Notes: a model not told the origin generated them from the letters alone. Positions 1 to 5,094 are shown, counted from the stretch's first letter. The stretch: DNA of 12,371 nucleotides from an uncultured Microcaldota archaeon (GCA_903835325.1 CAILMU010000157.1:1-12371), one strand, 5' to 3'. Program-made: numbers and translations.

Positions 1-837
1 GACCGGATAAAATCCGAGGGGAGCATAGTCCAGAAGCTGGTCCGGAAAAACCTGCCCACTTCAATCACATTCGCGAACGATATGCACGGCTTCCTCGTGA
101 TAATGAAGACCGCGAAGGCCGCGATGAAGCTCGCTGACATGATGATGAGGGAGCTCCGCAAAATGATCTCCAGCTCTATCAGCATAGACCAGCGATACCT
201 CATGCCTCCCAAGGACGATGGCACGGTCCACCCGTCCGTCTCCTTGGATTTCGTAGGACCGATCTATGCGAGGAACGGGCAGCTTCTCTCGCAGTATGGC
301 GCCGAGATCCAGGTGACCGACCTGGAAGGCATTAAGGAATGCACGCAAGGCGTCCTCATCCACGGCCGCCACAAACAGACGGGCATCTTCAATTCCGGGC
401 GGATAATCAATGCATCGACCCTGCCGCACCTGCTGAATTACCGCGCAGCCGTGAACCGGGAAGCGACTGTCTTGGATGAGCTTAAGACATCATCTGTGGA
501 ATCCGAATACGTCCAGATAAGCTGCACGATCTCCGATGGCCGCTCGATAAGACCCCAACAGGTCGTGCTCCCCGAAGGAGCCCTCCTCATAGACCTGCTC
601 GCCAAACTGGACATCTTGAATGTCCGGACATACACCAAGGATTCCAAATCCGGCAAACCCATACTTAACGGGGACCAGATCGAGTCGCGCGAAGTCCATA
701 TAGAATTCGAGCCGGGAAGCACAGGCATCAACCCTCCGCAGGCAGCCGACCTCATGACGCGGACCAGCGACGGCGAGACGATAGCGAAGCTGCGCAAGAT
801 ACGGAACGGCTGCCGCAAGAACGGCCAAAAGCGCTGA
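1..837 (+). CDS. RelA/SpoT-like synthetase-domain protein with TGS-like C-terminus (5' partial)
   Basis: The reading frame is open from the left edge, so the N-terminus is missing; 278 residues are visible. The first residues, RIKSEGSIVQK, fit the R-x-K-x3-S-I-x2-K motif that opens the nucleotide-binding part of RelA/SpoT (p)ppGpp synthetases. In the family's order come a D-x3-F-x-V-I segment (from about residue 27), PPKDDG (about 69-74), EIQV (about 102-105, matching the ExQ motif) and IHGRHK (about 120-125, matching HWxYK). Residues about 169-239 look like a beta-grasp TGS domain (VLPEGA, ILNGDQI). Several usual catalytic residues differ: the Arg after the Asp motif is Leu, and the Tyr and His of NGYxSLH are not found. 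It may therefore be a degenerate or regulatory homologue rather than an active alarmone synthetase. The assignment rests on motif order seen by eye. It converges with the lrp gene, with 53 nt between the stops. Confidence 0.5.
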   Translation, partial: DRIKSEGSIVQKLVRKNLPTSITFANDMHGFLVIMKTAKAAMKLADMMMRELRKMISSSISIDQRYLMPPKDDGTVHPSVSLDFVGPIYARNGQLLSQYGAEIQVTDLEGIKECTQGVLIHGRHKQTGIFNSGRIINASTLPHLLNYRAAVNREATVLDELKTSSVESEYVQISCTISDGRSIRPQQVVLPEGALLIDLLAKLDILNVRTYTKDSKSGKPILNGDQIESREVHIEFEPGSTGINPPQAADLMTRTSDGETIAKLRKIRNGCRKNGQKR

Positions 838-890
838 GAAAATCAACGCTAGCAGCGATACGCCGGATCTCTGAGGGAAACGCCGTCTGT

Positions 891-1355
891 CTATACCCTA
901 TCGAATTCCGTGAGCCTCTTGACGACATTCAGGACGATGTTCGTTTTGGTCTTATCCACGCCATCGATGGCAAGGATCCGTTTCACGGCACCGCTCAGCT
1001 CATTCCTCGTCTTGCACATGAGTATCGCTATCGCATCATGATCTCCGGTGATGTCCCAGACCGCGGCGACAGCCGGGAGCTTCGCGATTTTGCCTTCGAT
1101 AGAAAGGATGTCCTTCCCGGATATGCTTATCTCGACGATCGCCATGAACTCGAAGCCGAGTTTCAGGTAATCGAACCTCGCCCCGTATCCGATTATCATG
1201 CCCTGCTCCTCCAGGGACCGTATGCGGTCTATGGTCGCGGCTGGAGACAGGCCGATATCGCGTGCCAGCCTGCGATATGACCGATTCGAGTTCCTGACCA
1301 TCTCTCTCATTATCTTGTGGTCCAATTCGTCTGCTTCTTTCGTATGTTTGGCCAT
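891..1355 (-). CDS. Lrp/AsnC family transcriptional regulator
   Basis: A 154-residue DNA-binding regulator, normal length for the family. Residues about 10-60 form the Lrp-type winged helix-turn-helix (LDHKIMREM, then RRLARDIGLSPAATIDRIRSL, then GMIIGYGA). The rest is a RAM/AsnC ligand-binding domain (FMAIVEI, the VWDITGDHDAIAIL segment, and a C-terminal strand VLNVVKRL). Such proteins form dimers or octamers and sense amino acids. I start at the ATG at 1355 because Lrp homology begins there; an upstream in-frame extension of 23 residues has no family character and runs through the promoter. A TATA-like tract at about 1376-1390 lies 21-35 nt upstream and no Shine-Dalgarno is visible, so the mRNA is probably leaderless. 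The gene is divergent from glutamine synthetase, a classic Lrp target, and a dyad sits in the shared spacer. The ligand cannot be told from the sequence. Confidence 0.93.
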   Translation of the reverse strand: MAKHTKEADELDHKIMREMVRNSNRSYRRLARDIGLSPAATIDRIRSLEEQGMIIGYGARFDYLKLGFEFMAIVEISISGKDILSIEGKIAKLPAVAAVWDITGDHDAIAILMCKTRNELSGAVKRILAIDGVDKTKTNIVLNVVKRLTEFDRV

Positions 1356-1362
1356 ATGAACT

Positions 1363-1406
1363 GAACATTTGTTTGATAAATATATAAATATATCATGTTT
1401 TTGTTC
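1363..1406. promoter_or_regulatory. Concentric dyad in lrp-glnA spacer; candidate Lrp operator over the lrp TATA box
   Basis: GAACA (1363-1367) and TGTTC (1402-1406) form an inverted repeat. TGATA (1374-1378) and TATCA (1391-1395) form a second one inside it. Both share the same centre, 1384.5. The A/T-only core between the arms is the likely TATA box of the leftward lrp gene, so a protein bound here would block lrp transcription. Lrp/AsnC proteins commonly autoregulate through such sites; binding by this particular protein is inferred. Confidence 0.5.
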
Positions 1407-1428
1407 GCTTTCCGCTATTTTCACTATG

Positions 1429-1474
1429 TTTTTATATTTTGCCTACCTATTCACGGATTCAAGGGGGCCAGGTG
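1429..1474 (+). promoter_or_regulatory. glnA promoter and ribosome binding site
   Basis: A TATA-like box TTTTTATATTTT (about 1429-1440) predicts transcription starting near 1460-1465. AGGTG at 1470-1474 then lies 5 nt before the ATG at 1480 and complements the archaeal 16S tail. This decides the start of glutamine synthetase over an upstream in-frame extension that runs through the promoter. Confidence 0.6.
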
Positions 1475-1479
1475 TGAAA

Positions 1480-2889
1480 ATGGACGCGCAATCAGCTAAC
1501 GAGCTAGCCCGGAAACAGAAACTTGAATTAGTCGATGTGAAATTCTCCGACCTGTACGGCCAGTGGCAGCATTTCACCATGCCAATCAGCATGCTGGAAT
1601 TCAACGGCAAGGACGTATTGCCTTTCGACGGGTCCTCGATCAGGGGATTCAAGGAGATACAGGAAAGCGACATGGAACTGATACCTGACTTCTCCACCGC
1701 GTTCAATGATCCATTTTCCTCATCCACGCTGTCCGTGACCTGCGATGTCTATGATCCGCATCGCAAGGCATCCTATGAACGGGATCCGCGCTCGATAGCC
1801 AAGAAGGCGGAGAAATACCTTCAGGGCTCCGGCGTAGGGGACACCGCGTTCTTCGGCCCTGAAGCTGAATTCTTCGTCTTCGACGACCTCAGATTCGACC
1901 AGACAGAGAACTCAGGCTATTATTTCATCGATTCGGCTGAAGGCATCTGGAACTCAGGCAATGGGGAATCAAAGAACCTGGCATACAGGCCGAGATTCAA
2001 GGAAGGCTATTTCCCGGTCCCCCCGCATGATTCCCTGCAGGAGGTCCGCAATGATATGATTCTGACCATGATGCGCTGCGGGATAACAATAGAGAAGCAC
2101 CATCACGAGGTGGCGACAGCAGGGCAATGCGAGATCGGGATCAAATATGACCGCCTGACCAAATCAGCCGACAATATCCAGCTCTACAAATATATCGTGA
2201 AGAACATCGCGAAGAGGCACAGCAAGGTCGTGACCTTCATGCCGAAACCGCTTTTCGATGACAACGGGTCTGGCATGCATTGCCACCAGAGCATATGGAA
2301 AGAGGGCAAGAACATGTTTTCAGGCGACAAGTATGCGGGCCTGAGCCAGCATGCGCTATATTACATCGGCGGCCTCCTTGCGCATGCCCCATCGCTCGCC
2401 GCAATACTCTCGCCCACCACCAACTCCTACAAGCGCCTTGTCCCGGGTTTCGAAGCGCCAGTCAACCTCGCTTATAGCCAGGCGAACCGGAGCGCGGCGA
2501 TAAGGATCCCCCTGACCGATCCGACAATCACTGCCGCTAAACGCATCGAATACCGCCCGCCGGACCCGAGTTGCAACCCGTATCTCGCTTTCTCCGCCAT
2601 GCTCCTTGCCGGCCTCGATGGCATCAAGAAGAAGACGGATCCCGGGGAAGCGGTATCGGAGAACATCTATCACATGTCCAAGGAGAAAGCGGATAAGATA
2701 AGGAAACTGCCAGGAAGCCTTGAATCCGCGATTTCAGCCCTCGAGAGCGATCACGATTACCTGATCTCCGGGGGTGTATTCACGAAGGATGTGATTGAGA
2801 CGTGGATCGAGCATAAAAGGACGAAAGAGATAGACCCGATAAGGCTCAGGCCGCATCCCTACGAATTCCATCTATATCACGACGTATAA
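1480..2889 (+). CDS. glnA: Glutamine synthetase, type I (GS-I beta-like)
   Basis: Makes glutamine from glutamate, ammonia and ATP in the cytoplasm; type I enzymes are dodecamers. It has 469 residues, the normal length. Family landmarks are all present: DGSSIRGF near the N-terminus, FFGPEAEFF (metal-binding E128 and E130), AGQCEIG, FMPKPLFDDNGSGMHCHQS (H267/H269 region), TTNSYKRLVPGFEAPVNLAY, NRSAAIRIP (substrate Arg337) and the C-terminal PHPYEFHLY. Segments such as GGYFPVPP-like EGYFPVPPHDS and the region around Y397 align best with the proteobacterial GS-I beta type. Tyr397 sits where E. coli GS is adenylylated, but its surroundings are NIYHMSKE rather than NLYDLPPE. The start follows the AGGTG ribosome binding site. 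It is divergent from an Lrp regulator, which probably responds to nitrogen or amino-acid supply. A pyrimidine-rich tract follows the stop (about 2900-2945) and may end transcription. Confidence 0.97.
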   Translation: MDAQSANELARKQKLELVDVKFSDLYGQWQHFTMPISMLEFNGKDVLPFDGSSIRGFKEIQESDMELIPDFSTAFNDPFSSSTLSVTCDVYDPHRKASYERDPRSIAKKAEKYLQGSGVGDTAFFGPEAEFFVFDDLRFDQTENSGYYFIDSAEGIWNSGNGESKNLAYRPRFKEGYFPVPPHDSLQEVRNDMILTMMRCGITIEKHHHEVATAGQCEIGIKYDRLTKSADNIQLYKYIVKNIAKRHSKVVTFMPKPLFDDNGSGMHCHQSIWKEGKNMFSGDKYAGLSQHALYYIGGLLAHAPSLAAILSPTTNSYKRLVPGFEAPVNLAYSQANRSAAIRIPLTDPTITAAKRIEYRPPDPSCNPYLAFSAMLLAGLDGIKKKTDPGEAVSENIYHMSKEKADKIRKLPGSLESAISALESDHDYLISGGVFTKDVIETWIEHKRTKEIDPIRLRPHPYEFHLYHDV

Positions 2890-2934
2890 GGAGCTATGAT
2901 TTCCCTTCCCCTATTCTTTCTCTTCCTATCTTTC

Positions 2935-3774
2935 CTATCTCCATCTCTTTATCCGGGCCACGTATTTTTCGGCTAACCTCTCGCGATGCTCCTCCTTCAC
3001 GCGAATCCTCTTCAGTGCGGCCTTCGCGAGCGCTGACAGGTCCTCATCCGGAAGGATGCTCAATTGGCGCTCATAAGCATCATGCACATCAGCAATGGTC
3101 GGTTTCGTACCGAAATCCCCATGCTGGATCATGGACGTTCTGGAGAGGCTCCTGCCGATGAACCTGGATGATGCCACAGCCGAATCGAAAAGCCAGAATT
3201 CCTGGTTGTTGAGAACTTTCGAGGCGCTGTGCGTCACTCTCACCATGATGCCATCCTCTTCGTCAGCCCCGAAGAAAGCCCTTCTTGCCGAATCCATGCG
3301 CTCAAGCGCGAATCGATGGGGGGCAGACGGATAGAGAAGTGCCGGCCCTGCGAAAAGATATGGCAAGTCGTGCTCCTGGAAATGGGGCTGGATGAATCTG
3401 GACTCGAAAACCTTGAGAAGGGTGGCATCCGGAGGCACAAGTCCGACATGGTACGAATTCGCCCTTTCGCTGTCCGATACGAACTGGATGGCTTCGACAT
3501 CGCTGGAATGGAAACCCGCCCCCCCGTAGACCGAGCTGCCGAAAAAAGCCACTGTGTGATCTTTCGATTCCTGGACGATGTGGACGAGCCACTCCAGAAG
3601 AGGAATCCTGTTCTCAGGCTTTTGATTCCTCCTCGCGAGCGATATGCAGTTGCCAACGAAATCGATAGCCAGCCTCCGTGCGTCCTTCCCCGCGGATTCG
3701 AATAAGCTGTCCGCCATCGCTGGATAAGGATATGGATCGGAGAAGGACGAGTATATTGTGTCTATTAAAGACAT
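2935..3774 (-). CDS. Uncharacterised protein with nucleotidyltransferase-fold signature
   Basis: A 279-residue soluble protein I cannot name. Around residues 75-95 it has FFGSSVYGGAGFHSSDVEAI, which fits the polymerase-beta-like nucleotidyltransferase signature hG[GS]-x(9-13)-Dh[DE]h, with eleven residues between GS and DVE. Downstream parts (GPALLYPSAPHRFALERMD; a basic, Glu/Lys/Arg-rich C-terminus that ends in KRW plus Arg) match no family I recognise, so the substrate is unknown. Candidates from the fold include tRNA or antibiotic nucleotidyl transfer, or a toxin-like activity; nothing in the sequence decides. A TATA-like box at about 3795-3804 lies 21-30 nt before the ATG at 3774, so the message is probably leaderless and monocistronic. 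It converges on glutamine synthetase. Confidence 0.6.
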   Translation of the reverse strand: MSLIDTIYSSFSDPYPYPAMADSLFESAGKDARRLAIDFVGNCISLARRNQKPENRIPLLEWLVHIVQESKDHTVAFFGSSVYGGAGFHSSDVEAIQFVSDSERANSYHVGLVPPDATLLKVFESRFIQPHFQEHDLPYLFAGPALLYPSAPHRFALERMDSARRAFFGADEEDGIMVRVTHSASKVLNNQEFWLFDSAVASSRFIGRSLSRTSMIQHGDFGTKPTIADVHDAYERQLSILPDEDLSALAKAALKRIRVKEEHRERLAEKYVARIKRWR

Positions 3775-3835
3775 AAAATGAAAGTGTTGGAATCTCTTTA
3801 TAATGATAGCGAATATTCATTTAAAAAAACAAAAT

Positions 3836-3944
3836 CGGGCCTGGAGGGATTTGAACCCTCGGCCTGCGGATTAAAAGTCCGACGCTCTACCAAGTTTCTC
3901 GGCACCATCGTCTTGCGACGAGGGTATCACTGAGCTACAGGCCC
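3836..3944 (-). tRNA. tRNA-Lys(UUU) with D-loop intron
   Basis: Read on the minus strand, the acceptor is GGGCCTG (3944-3938) pairing with CAGGCCC (3843-3837), discriminator G3836. The D stem GCTC/GAGC, the anticodon loop CTTTTAA with anticodon TTT (3875-3873) and the T arm GAGGG-TTCAAAT-CCCTC are all complete. The extra length lies in the D loop. Removing 35 nt (3929-3895) leaves A14-G15-C-T-T-G18-G19-T-A21, a standard D loop. The intron folds into a hairpin TCGTC-GCAA-GACGA. CTC/GAG pairing flanked by the 3-nt bulges AGT and AAC gives cuts AG^T and AA^C, close to a bulge-helix-bulge substrate of the archaeal splicing endonuclease. Pair 27-43 is a T-C mismatch. No CCA is encoded. Confidence 0.93.
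3895..3929 (-). other. Non-canonical intron in tRNA-Lys D loop
   Basis: A 35-nt insertion between G15 and position 16 of tRNA-Lys. Its internal stem is in register over 3921-3928 with 3901-3908 (G-C, U-G, A-U, C-G and others, two mismatches), capped by the perfect TCGTC-GCAA-GACGA hairpin. The boundaries follow from the restored D loop and from the cut-after-second-bulge-nucleotide rule. The outer exon helix is weak, so the ends could be off by one. Confidence 0.75.
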
Positions 3945-3973
3945 AAACATTGTATGACGAATCTTGGCTGGAA

Positions 3974-3986
3974 TCTTTTAAAAATG
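3974..3986. promoter_or_regulatory. Symmetric TATA box between divergent tRNA-Lys and tRNA-Cys
   Basis: CTTTTAAAAA (3975-3984) reads as a TATA box on both strands. Its centre is about 36 nt from the 5' end of tRNA-Lys and about 34 nt from the first GCCGGGT copy at 4014, the expected spacing for starts a few nucleotides upstream of each RNA. No other TATA box is visible close upstream of either gene. Two-way use is inferred. Confidence 0.55.
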
Positions 3987-4013
3987 CAAGCCTGCTATTA
4001 AACCGATAGATAT

Positions 4014-4065
4014 GCCGGGTTGTCTCTGAACGGCATTCCGTTCAGAACACCCAGCTTTCTAGAAA
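4014..4065 (+). repeat. Duplicated 5' end of tRNA-Cys plus hairpin-rich leader
   Basis: GCCGGGTTG at 4014-4022 is repeated exactly at 4066-4074, where tRNA-Cys begins. The 52-nt unit also holds a perfect hairpin CTGAACGG-CATT-CCGTTCAG (4026-4045) and a palindrome GCTTTCTAGAAAGC (4054-4067). Promoter spacing puts the transcription start just before the first copy, so the unit should be in the precursor. It could be a 5' leader with a decoy acceptor strand, or a third intron whose removal leaves the mature RNA unchanged. I found no clear bulge-helix-bulge at its ends. Confidence 0.6.
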
Positions 4066-4101
4066 GCCGGGTTGCCAGATCGGCTATGGGTCCGCCTGCA
4101 G

Positions 4102-4141
4102 TCCGTTTTTAGGTGGTTTTCTCATCTGATGGCGGGCATCC
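4102..4141 (+). other. Canonical 37/38 intron of tRNA-Cys
   Basis: The anticodon stem TCCGC/GCGGA is followed by a central helix CTGC (4096-4099) with GCAT (4136-4139), with one C-T mismatch. Bulges A-G^T (4100-4102) and C-C^A (4140-4142) flank it. The intron stem CCGTT (4103-4107) pairs with GGCGG (4131-4135). Cutting after the second bulge nucleotide gives exactly the loop CTGCAGA. Confidence 0.85.
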
Positions 4142-4161
4142 AGCGGAATAGAGGGGTTCAA

Positions 4162-4206
4162 ATCCCCCCGTGTCTGGAGCCGAGGTATCGGTTCCGGGGA
4201 GAACAG
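4162..4206 (+). other. Non-canonical T-loop intron of tRNA-Cys
   Basis: Central helix GTTC (4156-4159) with GAAC (4201-4204), bulges AAA (4160-4162) and AGC (4205-4207), intron stem TCCCC (4163-4167) with GGGGA (4196-4200), then the hairpin GGAGCCGA-GGTA-TCGGTTCC (4176-4195). Cutting after the second bulge nucleotide gives the T loop TTCAACT; shifting by one gives TTCAAAT. Both are valid loops. Confidence 0.8.
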
Positions 4207-4245
4207 CTCCCTTACCCGGCTTTTTATTTTTACTCCAACTCCCTA

Positions 4246-4268
4246 GGCGACAGGCCGCCGTTTTTTTC
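4246..4268 (+). terminator. Hairpin plus T-run downstream of tRNA-Cys
   Basis: GGCG-ACAGGC-CGCC (4246-4259) is followed by a run of seven T residues. It comes after a first T-rich tract at 4221-4232 directly behind the tRNA. In archaea a T-run alone can end transcription, so this may be a back-up site. The rest of 4269-4308 shows nothing I can name. Confidence 0.4.
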
Positions 4269-4308
4269 TTTGACAACTGTCTAACTATGACATGAGTCTG
4301 ATCTCCAG

Positions 4309-4325
4309 GCGAAACATATATATAC
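4309..4325 (+). promoter_or_regulatory. Strong BRE/TATA promoter for the structured RNA
   Basis: CGAAAC followed by ATATATATAC matches the archaeal BRE plus TATA arrangement closely. The start would fall near 4343-4350, at the first long hairpin of the following RNA candidate. No protein start follows at leaderless distance, which favours an RNA product. Confidence 0.6.
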
Positions 4326-4340
4326 TGGAAAAAACACTAT

Positions 4341-4640
4341 CTGTATTGCGCTTGGTATTTCCAAGTGCGATATATATCGGAAAACGGTTGAGTAGCAACG
4401 GTTTCATCTGCGGGTTTATTCCCTTGTGTGGGCTCACCCCAAGAACCGCTTGCCCGAACCGATAAATCCGATGATATCGGATATTGGCTTTGGCGGACCA
4501 GGATGAAACCTGGTATGCTATGCCGAGCTTGGAGCCAAGAAGCGCGCAGAATACATCCGGGTTTTCCGGGTGGAGAGAAAGGGACGCTACGGAAAGGATT
4601 CTTGGAAGCCGATTTCACTGCAGAATCCGTATATGGATAA
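4341..4640 (+). ncRNA. Unidentified structured RNA, about 300 nt
   Basis: No convincing protein is encoded here on either strand. Hairpins are dense: a 13-bp stem 4343-4355/4361-4373; GTTG-AGTAG-CAAC (4387-4399); ATCCGAT-GAT-ATCGGAT (4466-4482); ACCAGG-ATGAAA-CCTGGT (4497-4514) enclosed by TTGGCT (4484-4489) with AGCCAA (4533-4538); CATCCGG-GTTTT-CCGGGTG (4554-4572); GGATTCT (4596-4602) with AGAATCC (4622-4628). ATATAT (about 4372-4378) may close with GTATAT (4629-4634). Four pairs (4343-4373, 4347-4369, 4350-4366, 4556-4570) are G-U on this strand and would be A-C on the other, favouring plus-strand transcription. RNase P RNA is the most likely known class by length and by the GATGAAAC hairpin, but I do not see its conserved GGAAxGUCC or ACAGAA...GGCUUA blocks. 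The SRP signature GGAAG...AGCAG is also absent. Ends are approximate. Confidence 0.5.
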
Positions 4641-4689
4641 AACTGCATGAAAAACGGGCCAAGGATATAAATTTCCGTGGCGATAAGAA

Positions 4690-4800
4690 GGGGGAACGAA
4701 GGAAATGATAAGTTGATCGATATCAATACCTTCGGGTTCTTCTATCCGGATCCAGAAGCATGTGTTCTGCCCGGCGTGAACGCCGGAATTTCCTGATTTT
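4690..4800 (+). ncRNA. Possible small RNA with terminator-like hairpin
   Basis: A TATA-like GATATAAAT (4664-4672) predicts a start near 4692. From there GAACGAAGG pairs with CCTTC-GG-GTTC, enclosing TTGAT-CGAT-ATCAA, which gives a long hairpin over about 4693-4738. A perfect hairpin CCGGCG-TGAA-CGCCGG (4771-4786) follows, then TGATTTTT. No protein is evident. The segment could instead be the 3' end of the preceding RNA. The same TATA region reads even better leftward (GGAAATTTATATCC), so the strand is uncertain. Confidence 0.3.
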
Positions 4801-4848
4801 TGGTGGGTGGGGTAATAATTTTCTGCAGTCGTACTGTCTTCTCTTATA

Positions 4849-5094
4849 TTACTGACAGGTGTGCTGGCTTGGGTCGCAGGATAGCTGGTTTTCGCAATCG
4901 TCATCAGAGAAGCAGTAGCCTCCTTTCTGCGATTTGACAGACTCTGTCGCCATCTGATTGATATGGTCTGTCTGGTTATTGATATTGGAGCTTGTTGATT
5001 TAGCCGTGCCGATCATCTGTGATGCAGCGATAGCCACGACAGCGAGAACGACCGCGATCAGAATCAGCATTTCCGCAGACAGCTGGCCTTTCAT
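4849..5094 (-). CDS. Class III signal peptide (DUF361-type) pilin-like protein with Cys-rich tail
   Basis: An 81-residue secreted protein. MKG followed by QLSAEMLIL fits the archaeal QxSxExxxL motif, which the prepilin peptidase EppA cuts just before the Gln (G3|Q4). Glu8 becomes the fifth residue of the mature protein. Hydrophobic residues 9-24 form the pilin core helix. The middle is polar, Asn/Thr/Ser-rich and helical. The C-terminus holds four Cys (61, 67, 73, 80) with an acidic SDDDCE, probably a small two-disulfide domain outside the cell. I start at the ATG at 5094: GGGGATGAT lies about 6 nt upstream and the signal peptide begins exactly here. It is likely a minor pilin or surface protein in a pilus-like filament. 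No pilus ATPase or platform gene is in the window. Divergent from the UPF0047 gene, with a shared A/T-rich promoter. Confidence 0.82.
   Translation of the reverse strand: MKGQLSAEMLILIAVVLAVVAIAASQMIGTAKSTSSNINNQTDHINQMATESVKSQKGGYCFSDDDCENQLSCDPSQHTCQ

Larger units (their letters stand above)
4066..4221 (+). tRNA. tRNA-Cys(GCA) with two introns
   Basis: Acceptor GCCGGGT (4066-4072) pairs perfectly with ACCCGGC (4214-4220); discriminator T4221 is the U73 typical of tRNA-Cys. D arm: CCAG-ATCGGCT-ATGG (4075-4089). Anticodon stem TCCGC (4091-4095) pairs with GCGGA (4143-4147) around the loop CTGCAG+A, anticodon GCA (4098-4100). The variable region is ATAG. T stem AGGGG (4152-4156) pairs with CCCTT (4209-4213). 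A 40-nt intron (4102-4141) sits at the usual 37/38 position and a 45-nt intron (about 4162-4206) inside the T loop. Both have 3-nt bulges around a 4-bp helix. The mature RNA is about 71 nt, short because of a 7-nt D loop with T at positions 15 and 21. CCA is not encoded. A T-rich tract (4221-4232) follows and may end transcription. Confidence 0.87.

Noticed and set aside
1369..1479. 37-residue N-terminal extension of glutamine synthetase
   Set aside because: It runs through the A/T-rich promoter, is hydrophobic and unlike any GS start; AGGTG supports the ATG at 1480.
3229..3705. Open frames opposite the nucleotidyltransferase-like gene
   Set aside because: Shadow frames without motifs or start signals; the minus-strand gene has a TATA box at leaderless distance and a recognisable motif.
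4132..4136. GCGGG as the 3' anticodon strand of tRNA-Cys (29-nt intron)
   Set aside because: It would leave a 15-nt variable region and a G at position 38. GCGGA at 4143-4147 pairs fully, restores CTGCAGA and gives a regular splice motif.
4103..4146. tRNA-Leu(UAG) reading, with CCGTT/AGCGG as anticodon stem around TTTAGG
   Set aside because: It pairs by chance, but gives no D arm and no long variable arm. The tRNA-Cys reading explains acceptor, anticodon stem, U73 and both splice structures.
4341..4640. RNase P RNA or SRP RNA assignment
   Set aside because: Length and hairpin density fit, but I could not find the conserved RNase P blocks or the SRP helix-8 signature on either strand, so I left it as unidentified.
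4337..4726. Protein reading frames over the RNA region on both strands
   Set aside because: The translations have odd composition and no domain character, no ribosome site or leaderless start fits, and they overlap perfect hairpins.
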